DNA from: Thermoplasmata archaeon
GTDB taxonomy: Archaea > Thermoplasmatota > Thermoplasmata > Thermoplasmatales > GCA-001856825
Direction of reading: 5' to 3'
Assembly: GCA_021797915.1 (NCBI GenBank)
Contig: JAJZYT010000007.1
Coordinates: 1-64,000, forward strand
Length of the DNA: 64,000 nt
Position 1 is the stretch's first letter. Every line of letters begins with the position of its first letter. Below are positions 40,243-48,647 of the stretch, piece by piece. A model generated the notes under the pieces. It was not told the DNA's origin, did not search any database, and saw nothing but the letters and a program-made list of their open reading frames with translations. Position numbers and translations under genes: made by a program.

Positions 40243-41124
40243 ATGCCTCTCACAATACCGAGGGAAGAATACATGGAACAGGGACATACTGCTTGCGCGG
40301 GATGTGGAGCAGCCCTCTCGATGAGGTATATGCTCAAGGCAGCCGGTCCCAAGACTGCACTTGCAATCCCAGCCTGCTGCTGGTCAGTAGTCCCGGGAGA
40401 GTTTCCGGCCACCAACCTGAAAGTCCCGTTGCTTTACACTCCTTTCGCGGCTGCCGGCGCAGCAATATCCGGTTTGAGAGAGGGACTTGATGCACAGGGG
40501 AAGGAAGACTACAATGTGTTTGCATTCGCAGGCGACGGAGGAACTGCTGATATCGGTCTGCAGGGACTGAGTGCCGCTATGGAAAGGGGCCACAACGTGA
40601 TCTATATCATGTACGATAACGAGGCATACATGAATACCGGAATCCAGAGAAGCGGCAGTACTCCTTACGGAGCATGGACAACTACGACTCCTGTCGGAAT
40701 GAAAAGAGATTTCAAGAAACAGAACAAGAAGTTTGTAGCGGACCTCATGATAGCACAGAATGTTCCCTATGTTGCTACGGCTACGATCGGGTACCCGGAA
40801 GACCTAGAGAGAAAGATATCAATAGCCAAGTCGATCAAGGGCCCAAAGTTCATACAGATTCTCTCACCATGCCCGCCAGGATGGTATCACAATTCGGCTG
40901 ATACCGTAAAGATCTCCCGACTTGCGGTTGAATCAAAAGTGTTCCCGCTCTATGAATTCAAGAATGGTAAATTTTCTCTATTCAAACCCAGCAAGACAGC
41001 TCGGTTGACGGATTACCTGTCTCTGCAGGGGAGATTTGCACACCTGAAGGAGGACGAGATCAAGGTGATCGAAGAATCGGTCAACGAGAGATGGTCATAT
41101 CTCCTGAAAAAGGAGCAGTCGTAG
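40243..41124 (+). CDS. porB: 2-oxoacid:ferredoxin oxidoreductase beta subunit
   Basis: GHTACAGCGAALSMRYML; TPP motif GDGGTADIGLQGLSAAMERGHNVIYIMYDNEAYMNTG. Confidence 0.95.
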   Translation: MPLTIPREEYMEQGHTACAGCGAALSMRYMLKAAGPKTALAIPACCWSVVPGEFPATNLKVPLLYTPFAAAGAAISGLREGLDAQGKEDYNVFAFAGDGGTADIGLQGLSAAMERGHNVIYIMYDNEAYMNTGIQRSGSTPYGAWTTTTPVGMKRDFKKQNKKFVADLMIAQNVPYVATATIGYPEDLERKISIAKSIKGPKFIQILSPCPPGWYHNSADTVKISRLAVESKVFPLYEFKNGKFSLFKPSKTARLTDYLSLQGRFAHLKEDEIKVIEESVNERWSYLLKKEQS

Positions 41125-41125
41125 A

Positions 41126-42952
41126 ATGGCATACGACTTGCTTCTTGGTTCTGAGGGAAAAATGGAATTTCTCCTTGGAAACGAAGCAGTCGTAAGGGGA
41201 TTGTACGAAGCTGGAGTGTCTGTCGCAGCAGCTTATCCAGGTACTCCAAGTTCGGAAATAGGCGATGTTCTCTATAAGTTATCGGACAGGATTGGAATAA
41301 AATTCGAATTTTCTACAAACGAAAAGGTTGCTCTGGAGGTAGCTTCCGCAGCATCTGCTGGAGGACTGAGATCATTCGTTTTCATGAAGCACGTGGGTCT
41401 GAACGTCGCGATGGATTCGTTCGTCTCACTGTCTGGAGCAGGGGTGAAGGGAGGCATGGTCGTCTTCTCTGCTGACGACCCTTCCATGCATTCGTCCCAG
41501 AACGAACAGGACAACAGATTCTTGGGAAAATTTGCACGGACCATAGTAATAGAACCATCGAGCCCGCAGGAGCTCAAGGACTATATCGTTCACGCTTTCG
41601 ATATTTCAGAAGAGATTGGACATCCTGTCTTGATCAGGAGTGTCACTCGTATTTCGCACGTAAGAGCCCCGGTTAGACTTGGAGAGAGGAGGGAAAAGAA
41701 CGAGTGGAAATACAAGAAGAGTGCTTCATTAGTTTTGTTGCCGGAAAATGCCTACAAGGCACAGATGTCAATTGCGAACAGACTTGAAAAAGTCAGATCT
41801 TCTAAATATAACGGTATCCTGAACAGTGTGTACGGCGATTCCTCCACGCTGATAATTACGTCTGGAGCTGCCTACAACTACATAGATGAAGCGCTCCAGA
41901 TGCTTAACTTGAAGGCTAGAATCTTGAAGATCGGACTGAGCTTTCCCCTCGACCAAGAAATGATCCTCAAGGAGGTAGAGAAAGCCGAACGAGTTATCTT
42001 CATCGAAGAAGGTGGTCCCTTCTTGGAGGAACAAGTTCTATCGCTCTGCGCTATTCGCTCGATCAACAAGAAATTCTATGGGAAGATTAACGGGAGCATT
42101 TCCACTTCATACGAAATGGATGTCGACCGTGTGGCAGGTTTTCTCTCCGAGATATACGGTATCCCGTTCCAAACGAAAACCCAAAATTTGAATCTTCCGG
42201 AAAGAGCGCCAGTACTTTGTCCAGGTTGCCCTCACAGAGCGACTTATTATGTGGCAAAGTTGGCCATGAAACAGAGGGGAATCCAGAACGCTATCGTACC
42301 AACTGACATCGGCTGTTATTCCCTCGGATATTACGAACCGTATCAACTCGGAGACTACTGCTTCTCTATGGGTTCTTCGGTCGGGTCCTCTAGCGGATTC
42401 ACGATAGAGGCAAAAGAAAGGGTCGTCAGTTTCATAGGAGACAGCACCTTCTTCCACGCTGGAATCCCTGGTCTTATCAACGCATACCACAACAATCACA
42501 ACTTCGTCTTGGTCATCATGGACAATTACGTCACTGCGATGACCGGCGGACAGCCTACCCCTGAAACGACCCCACCCTTCAAGAGGGTCGACATCGAGAG
42601 CGTGGTGAGGGGCATCGGAATCAAGAACGTATACTCGATGGATCCTTATGACCTCAAGAATTCACTCGACACATTCAAGAAGGCCCTAGATTCCAATGAA
42701 CTTGCTGTCATTATAAGCAAGAGGGAGTGTGCCCTAGAAGTAGACAGGAAGAGAGCGCCCTCTGAGGCGAAGGTCTTCCAGATAAACCAAGACAAGTGCA
42801 ATCTCTGTTACAACTGTGTGAAGAATTTCACTTGCGCTGCCTTTTATGTGGATGAGGGCAGAGTTTACATCGATCCCGAACTGTGCGACGGTTGCTCAGT
42901 CTGTTCAGAGCCACTCGTCTGTCCGTTCAACGCCATCGAGGTGAAACCATAG
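41126..42952 (+). CDS. iorA: Indolepyruvate ferredoxin oxidoreductase alpha subunit
   Basis: GNEAVVRGLYEAGVSVAAAYPGTPSSEI; C-terminal ferredoxin-like Cys motifs. Confidence 0.95.
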   Translation: MAYDLLLGSEGKMEFLLGNEAVVRGLYEAGVSVAAAYPGTPSSEIGDVLYKLSDRIGIKFEFSTNEKVALEVASAASAGGLRSFVFMKHVGLNVAMDSFVSLSGAGVKGGMVVFSADDPSMHSSQNEQDNRFLGKFARTIVIEPSSPQELKDYIVHAFDISEEIGHPVLIRSVTRISHVRAPVRLGERREKNEWKYKKSASLVLLPENAYKAQMSIANRLEKVRSSKYNGILNSVYGDSSTLIITSGAAYNYIDEALQMLNLKARILKIGLSFPLDQEMILKEVEKAERVIFIEEGGPFLEEQVLSLCAIRSINKKFYGKINGSISTSYEMDVDRVAGFLSEIYGIPFQTKTQNLNLPERAPVLCPGCPHRATYYVAKLAMKQRGIQNAIVPTDIGCYSLGYYEPYQLGDYCFSMGSSVGSSSGFTIEAKERVVSFIGDSTFFHAGIPGLINAYHNNHNFVLVIMDNYVTAMTGGQPTPETTPPFKRVDIESVVRGIGIKNVYSMDPYDLKNSLDTFKKALDSNELAVIISKRECALEVDRKRAPSEAKVFQINQDKCNLCYNCVKNFTCAAFYVDEGRVYIDPELCDGCSVCSEPLVCPFNAIEVKP

Positions 42953-43545
42953 TGGTCTCCTTGGTCTTAGCAGGTGTAGGAGGACAGGGAATAATAACGG
43001 TGGCCAACATAGTTGGAAAGGCAGCTTTGATTGAAGGTAAAAATGCTCTAATGACAGAACTGCATGGCATGGCACAGAGAGGAGGAAAAATAGTGGTAGA
43101 AGTCAGGATCGGAGACTACAAGAGTGCCATTATCCCAGCGAGATCTGCGGATATCATGCTCGCATTCGAGGAACTCGAGGGGGCCAGAAACCTATCAAAG
43201 TTGAAAGAATCCGGAGTGATACTGTTGAACAGAAGAATGATACATCCCGTTTCCCTCACAATGAAGATACAGGATTACCCTGAAGGGATCGTTGCGGAGG
43301 CACTGAGCAAGTACAAGACGATCAACGTGGAGGCAGACCAAATCGCAATGAACTTAGGAAACAAGAGGGTAGCTAACACTGCCATGATTGGTGCGACCTT
43401 TTCAACCGGGCTGCTGAACCTCGGAGAAGAGAGCCTGATAACCGCAATCAAGGAATCGTTACCGGAAAAGCACTGGGACATCAACATGAAGGCGTTCGAG
43501 CAGGGTAAAATTCTCCCCGCATTCGAGACGGCAAAGGTCGCATGA
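42952..43545 (+). CDS. iorB: Indolepyruvate ferredoxin oxidoreductase beta subunit
   Basis: VLAGVGGQGIITVANIVGKAALIEG; GTG start at 42952 overlaps iorA stop (ORF track opens at 42883). Confidence 0.93.
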   Translation: MVSLVLAGVGGQGIITVANIVGKAALIEGKNALMTELHGMAQRGGKIVVEVRIGDYKSAIIPARSADIMLAFEELEGARNLSKLKESGVILLNRRMIHPVSLTMKIQDYPEGIVAEALSKYKTINVEADQIAMNLGNKRVANTAMIGATFSTGLLNLGEESLITAIKESLPEKHWDINMKAFEQGKILPAFETAKVA

Positions 43546-44411
43546 AAATAAACATAATTGGCGCAGGTTCGATGGGCATAGTTCTGTCTTACTTCCTCCA
43601 CAAGAAAAATGAAGTAGTGCTGACGGTCAAGCGTGGGGAAAAGAAGTACTACGAAGATGGTCTCGTGTTGTGGTACAATGGGAAAGAGGAGAAGTTTGTT
43701 GTAAAAATCTCAGAAGGAATAGAGGACTCCGATCTCACGATAATTGCGGTAAAGTCTTATGACCTGCAAAGGGTATACGCGAGCTATAATCTCAAGGGTA
43801 AGGTGATCCTAATCCAGAACGGGCTGACCCACATCAGCACTGAAATAGACGGAGTTTTGAAAATATATGCGGTCACAACCTGGGCTTCGAAGAGACTATC
43901 TAAGGGAGTCGCTGAACTCACTGGAAAGGGTTACTTCAGACTAGGAAGCAAATCCGGAGAGATAGACCTGAGATTTTTGAGGGAATCGGGAATTGAAGCC
44001 GAATGGGTGAATGACATAGAACTGGAACTGTACAGGAAAGCTGCAATAAACGCAGTGATAAACCCCATAACATCCCTATTCGGCGTGAAGAATGGACAGC
44101 TACCGCGTGTTAAAGAGCTGTGGAGCATAGCTTCGGCTACCATAAATGAACTTGAAGAACTATTTTCGAAAATGGGTTACAGACTAGAAGTTGAGAAGAA
44201 CGTTTTGGAGACCTGCAAGGTTACTGCCGACAATGATAGCAGCATGCTTCAGGACATAAGACAGGGAAAGCGGACCGAGATTGATTCAATAACGGGAGAA
44301 CTGATCTCGCTTGGCCTGAAGAATGGAGTTGATATGAAGACCAACGTCTTCCTTTACGATTCCATAAAATTTCTGCAGTCCCACCAGAGCAGCAAGAAAA
44401 ATAATTTCTAA
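43542..44411 (+). CDS. Ketopantoate reductase (PanE/ApbA) family protein
   Basis: INIIGAGSMGIVLSYFLHKKNEV; KAAINAVINPITSLFGVKNGQL. Confidence 0.9.
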   Translation: MKINIIGAGSMGIVLSYFLHKKNEVVLTVKRGEKKYYEDGLVLWYNGKEEKFVVKISEGIEDSDLTIIAVKSYDLQRVYASYNLKGKVILIQNGLTHISTEIDGVLKIYAVTTWASKRLSKGVAELTGKGYFRLGSKSGEIDLRFLRESGIEAEWVNDIELELYRKAAINAVINPITSLFGVKNGQLPRVKELWSIASATINELEELFSKMGYRLEVEKNVLETCKVTADNDSSMLQDIRQGKRTEIDSITGELISLGLKNGVDMKTNVFLYDSIKFLQSHQSSKKNNF

Positions 44412-44423
44412 ATGTACCGCAGC

Positions 44424-45830
44424 TCAGTGACTTCCAATTCTCACGGGATACTTGTCATTAAGGCAACCGAGGCACAGATTTTCTTTTCCTAGGCTAGTAG
44501 CCTCGATAAGTCCTTCCAGGGAAATGTAGCGAAGACTGTCAGCCCCTAGTTTTGCATTTATTTCCTTGAGGCTCCGGTTTGCGGCTATGAACTGGTCCTT
44601 TGTTTTCATGTCTATTCCGAGGTAACAGGGAAAACGCACTGGTGGACACGCTATCCTCAGATGGACCTCTTTCGCACCGTATTTCTTCAGCATCTTTACG
44701 ATCTTTCTGGTGGTGTTCCCCCTTATGATACTGTCATCGACCAGGACCACTTTCTTTCCCTCTATCAGCTGTCTTATCGGATTCAGTTTTATGTCGAGCT
44801 CACTTTCCCTGCCTGCCTGCTCTGGCATGATGAAAGTTCTGTCCACATATCTGTTCTTGATTAATCCTTCCGTGAGTGGTATTCCTGATTCTTCGGCATA
44901 TCCCTGCGCGTGGGTTCTTGCAGAGTCCGGAACCGCAACTACGCAGTCGGCTCCCTTTACTGGACTCTCCCGAGCGAGAATCCTGCCGAGTTCCATCCTT
45001 GTCTCGAATACGCTCCTTCCATCAACCACGCTGTCAGGTCGTGCAAAGTAAACATACTCAAACATGCAATGAGCGGTCTTCGAAGATTCATTGTACATGA
45101 AGGAATCGAATTCATTCTTCTTGATCTCCACTATTTCTCCGGGGCGGACATCCCTTATCATCTTTCCGTTGAGCTGATCGAACACCACGCTCTCTGATGC
45201 AGCGCCATAACCAAATTCTGTAGTCCCAACTACAAGTGGCCTGATTCCATTTGGATCACGAGCAACGAAAACACGCTGATTGATCATTAAGTTTAGGGAG
45301 TATGCTCCAACCAATTTTTTGAATGTGTTCTTCATTGAGAGAACAGGATCAGACGTTTTGGATAGTTCAATCGAGAGCAATTTCATCACGACTTCTGTAT
45401 CAGAATTAGTTGCAAACGAGTACCCCTTGCTCTCAAGCGACCTTTTGAGCTGGAGAGCGTTGACTATCTCGCCGTTATGCCCGATAGCTATCTCAAACTT
45501 TCCGATGTTTGCGTACAGGGGCTGGGCATTCTCAAGTGTGGAAGAGCCTGCCGTGCTGTACCTGATGTGCCCTATTCCTATACCAGTATCTTTCTCTATC
45601 TTCACGCCCGAAAAAACTTCGTTGACAAGACCCATTCCCTTATAGTTCTTGAGAACTTTTCCGGTGTTTATAGAAATTCCAGAAGATTCCTGTCCCCTGT
45701 GTTGGATTATCCTCAGTGACTGTACTAATCTGTAACCGACCGGGATGCTCTCTGCAAGAGCCACAATCCCGCAGGATTCACCTAGACTTCGCCCAGTTAT
45801 AACTTCTGATCCGTGAGTCTGGGTATCCAC
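44424..45830 (-). CDS. purF: Amidophosphoribosyltransferase
   Basis: CGIVALAESIPVGYRLVQSLRIIQHRGQESSGIS; VVLVDDSIIRGNTTRKIV. Confidence 0.97.
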   Translation of the reverse strand: MDTQTHGSEVITGRSLGESCGIVALAESIPVGYRLVQSLRIIQHRGQESSGISINTGKVLKNYKGMGLVNEVFSGVKIEKDTGIGIGHIRYSTAGSSTLENAQPLYANIGKFEIAIGHNGEIVNALQLKRSLESKGYSFATNSDTEVVMKLLSIELSKTSDPVLSMKNTFKKLVGAYSLNLMINQRVFVARDPNGIRPLVVGTTEFGYGAASESVVFDQLNGKMIRDVRPGEIVEIKKNEFDSFMYNESSKTAHCMFEYVYFARPDSVVDGRSVFETRMELGRILARESPVKGADCVVAVPDSARTHAQGYAEESGIPLTEGLIKNRYVDRTFIMPEQAGRESELDIKLNPIRQLIEGKKVVLVDDSIIRGNTTRKIVKMLKKYGAKEVHLRIACPPVRFPCYLGIDMKTKDQFIAANRSLKEINAKLGADSLRYISLEGLIEATSLGKENLCLGCLNDKYPVRIGSH

Positions 45831-45939
45831 AGTGTGCGCACCTTTTATGCGTTACGTTGTAAGAATGCTGGCCACATCTTCTACACTTTATATGGACTTT
45901 TATCCTGTTTCTCCTTCCCATTGAAGGGGTTCCTCTCAT
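45778..45939 (-). CDS. rpl37e: Ribosomal protein L37e (53 aa, not in ORF track)
   Basis: MRGTPSMGRRNRIKVHIKCRRCGQHSYNVTHKRCAHCGYPDSRIRSYNWAKSR*; CxxC...CxxC zinc ribbon; follows Lsm. Confidence 0.95.
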   Translation of the reverse strand: MRGTPSMGRRNRIKVHIKCRRCGQHSYNVTHKRCAHCGYPDSRIRSYNWAKSR

Positions 45940-45940
45940 C

Positions 45941-46177
45941 TTATATCGCCTCCGAAGGTGAAATGTAGACTACTACGTCTCCTCTGACTACCATTATGGG
46001 GAATGTCCCCCTGCTCTTGTTTTCCACTACCTCCTCGGCATTCTTGATGACAAGGTTGAGGTGTTGGTCATAACCATCCAGCAGTCCCCTATACTCTCTG
46101 TTCCACTTAACCTTGACCAGTACGTACTGGTTCAGGCTATTTCCTAGAATGTTAAGAGGACGTAGCTTGCCTTCCAT
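45941..46177 (-). CDS. Lsm (Sm-like archaeal) RNA-binding protein
   Basis: RPLNILGNSLNQYVLVKVKWNREYRGLLDGYDQHLNLVIKNAEEV...IMVVRGDVVVYI. Confidence 0.96.
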   Translation of the reverse strand: MEGKLRPLNILGNSLNQYVLVKVKWNREYRGLLDGYDQHLNLVIKNAEEVVENKSRGTFPIMVVRGDVVVYISPSEAI

Positions 46178-46369
46178 GAAACCAGATTGTTACCTCATAT
46201 ATAATAATGATTAGTTTTGGCGTCGGGCTGATAGTGTTGGTAATACTGGAGGAAAGCCAATATTCGTCCCCTTGATTGAACTACTCGTTCATTGGTGATA
46301 TTTTTCTCCGATCTGTAGTTCAGCAAACCATCTGGGCTAAGAAAACGTTATTTGGATTGGAGAACCTGA

Positions 46370-46458
46370 TTTAAGCCCATGGAGATCGGAGCTCTGCCAA
46401 TGGCAACTCCGGTCGCTGAAACGGGAAGCCCCATGCGTTAGCTTGGGGAGGATGTCAC
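46370..46458 (+). mobile_element. Decayed IS605 right-end: TnpB C-terminal tail plus omegaRNA/RE hairpin relic
   Basis: Frame 46370-46441 reads FKPMEIGALPMATPVAETGSPMR* (TnpB tail); hairpin CCCCA...TGGGG followed by AGGATGTCAC. Confidence 0.7.
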
Positions 46459-46479
46459 GAAGTAATGAGTTAGAAATTG

Positions 46480-48075
46480 CTAACCACTTTTTTTCCGCAA
46501 CTCGTCCATTGCATACTGCGCGAGTTTCCCAGGATTCATCATATTTGAAATGTCTACAAGCTCCTCTTTGGTTATGGCTTTTGAAGCTAACAACAACCCC
46601 AGGTAACTAAGGCCATAAGCAAGGAACAGACCTATCATGATGAAGATCGACATCCTGTTGTAACCGTGAAAGAAATAATAGAACAATCCACCAAGGAGTA
46701 TTGCCATTACCGCGCTCCTTGCAGATTGGTAAGTCACTTTTATTTTTACTTCGAAGAGCAGCGCTATTATGGACGTCAGGAGTAGAGCAATGCCAGAAAT
46801 AAGATATGAGTAAGCCCCACCAACTACACCCAAACCCCCAAGATGGACATCTGCCAATGTCCTTGGAATGAGGACTATGCTCAGTACAATCCATAGGACA
46901 TAACCCACGTTGGTCAGCAAGGCTGTAATTTTGGTTTTCGCAACTGCGTTAAAGTGGGTCCAAAATGGAATTGCCATAGTCCAGAACCAGGACCCAATAA
47001 GCATTACTTGAAGGGGGAAAGTGAAAGCAATCAATGCAGAGTTCCAAAGGTTGAGAATTGGCGCAGCGAAGATTATCGCAAACACGGTAAGGGGGGTTAC
47101 GAAGAGTGTCAGGTACTTAATCGATAATCCCATGGTCTTTCCGTAATCTCCGTTAGATGCAAATTGAGAGGTCAGAGAAGGGAGTATAAGGACAGTGACG
47201 GACATGGTGAATCCTGTCATCATTAGTATCAACCTGTAATCGGTTGCAAATCCTCCTGATTGGAATGACCCAAAAGCGATATAGACTAGCACCTGGGGCA
47301 CATTGGTGGATATTGCGGTCGCGATGGAAACTCCGATAAGAGGATATGAATATTTCAGGTAAGTTCTGATCGTTTCCAAGCGGGGCCACTTGAAATTCCA
47401 CGGCATTCCTATGACAAAGCTCACGACTGCATACACAGTGTAAGAGATGGAGTAGGAAACGGCTATCAATATGGCCATTTCGGGAATTCCAGAACGTGAG
47501 GTGGGGAAGTGGAAGATGTTGAAGTGCAGGAATATAACGATAGATGCAAATCTTGCTACAGACTCTATTATGGGAGGGAGAGACATCTTAAATGCTTCCC
47601 GAGTTCCTGTGAAAAAGGCTCGGTTAGCCTGGATGTATGGAAGACCCACGAAATATGGAATCAAGAAGAGTATGCTGATGTATATCAACGGGGATTGGAA
47701 GTGCTGATGGAGGACCGTTGTCCATACAAAAACAGCAAGAAGTATGATGCCGACGTAAATGATCGTGAGAATGACCTTCATGAAAATCAGGGCATTGTTG
47801 TATTCGTTTCGGTATTTTCCCAGAGCGATCATTCTGGTATGAGCCGTGTTTATTCCAAAGTCGGAAACGAACGAAAACACTAGACCAAACGAAAGCGCCG
47901 TGGAAAAAATTCCCCACGAGCTGATCCCTGCATCCCTCAGGATTAAGAGCATCGTAAGGAATCCAACTATCAGGCCGAAACCATTCTGCAATAGAATCCA
48001 CGCAGGTTTGGCAGTTTCCATCTCTGTGGCCGTAGTAGGCAAGTGTAGAAAAATGTTGGTATAATGAGAAATCAT
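46480..48075 (-). CDS. Oligosaccharide/polysaccharide flippase (MATE/Wzx-like)
   Basis: 531 aa, about 14 TM, MVF/Wzx-like pattern. Confidence 0.85.
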   Translation of the reverse strand: MISHYTNIFLHLPTTATEMETAKPAWILLQNGFGLIVGFLTMLLILRDAGISSWGIFSTALSFGLVFSFVSDFGINTAHTRMIALGKYRNEYNNALIFMKVILTIIYVGIILLAVFVWTTVLHQHFQSPLIYISILFLIPYFVGLPYIQANRAFFTGTREAFKMSLPPIIESVARFASIVIFLHFNIFHFPTSRSGIPEMAILIAVSYSISYTVYAVVSFVIGMPWNFKWPRLETIRTYLKYSYPLIGVSIATAISTNVPQVLVYIAFGSFQSGGFATDYRLILMMTGFTMSVTVLILPSLTSQFASNGDYGKTMGLSIKYLTLFVTPLTVFAIIFAAPILNLWNSALIAFTFPLQVMLIGSWFWTMAIPFWTHFNAVAKTKITALLTNVGYVLWIVLSIVLIPRTLADVHLGGLGVVGGAYSYLISGIALLLTSIIALLFEVKIKVTYQSARSAVMAILLGGLFYYFFHGYNRMSIFIMIGLFLAYGLSYLGLLLASKAITKEELVDISNMMNPGKLAQYAMDELRKKSG

Positions 48076-48101
48076 TATATTTTGCTAAACTCTCGCAGAA
48101 C

Positions 48102-48647
48102 GTGATACCATCGTTCATCACCTCCCTCGTCCTCTTCATACCGGCATTCATAGCCAACCCAAGCGCAGTAATCACGGGCGGAAAGTTAGTCATAGATGGA
48201 GGCAGAAGCTGGAAGGGGAAGCGAATATTTGGCGATCACAAGACCTGGTCTGGGCTAGCCGGTGGGGTATTCGCAGGATCCCTAGTAGGTCTAATCCTGA
48301 ACTATGTATTTCTTTTCACCAATGTCGGGGAATTGACTTTTTCGAATCAGTTAGGTACTGCATTTGAGATGGTGCTGGTTCTTTCGTTCTTCTCAATGTT
48401 TGGCGATTTAGTGGGATCTTTCATAAAGAGAAGAATCGGAAGGGCTCCTGGTGCGGAATCTCTATTCCTAGATCAGTATCCATTTGCCCTTTTTGCGCTC
48501 GCATTCTTTTACTTATTTTTTGGAAGTAAGGGAGTAGGGCTGTTCCCATGGCCTGGAGTAATTGCAATTCTGGTAGTCACTCCATTGATCCATAGGGCAG
48601 TCAACATTATAGGGTATAAACTCAAGATGAAGAGTGTCCCATACTAG
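48102..48647 (+). CDS. carS: CDP-archaeol synthase
   Basis: IANPSAVITGGKLVIDGGRSWKGKRIFGDHKTWSGLAGG; FGDLVGSFIKRRIGRAPGAESLFLDQYPF. Confidence 0.95.
   Translation: MIPSFITSLVLFIPAFIANPSAVITGGKLVIDGGRSWKGKRIFGDHKTWSGLAGGVFAGSLVGLILNYVFLFTNVGELTFSNQLGTAFEMVLVLSFFSMFGDLVGSFIKRRIGRAPGAESLFLDQYPFALFALAFFYLFFGSKGVGLFPWPGVIAILVVTPLIHRAVNIIGYKLKMKSVPY

Noticed and set aside
47624-48193. 189-aa minus-strand ORF overlapping the flippase and carS
   Set aside because: Out-of-frame with the multi-TM flippase; composition not protein-like
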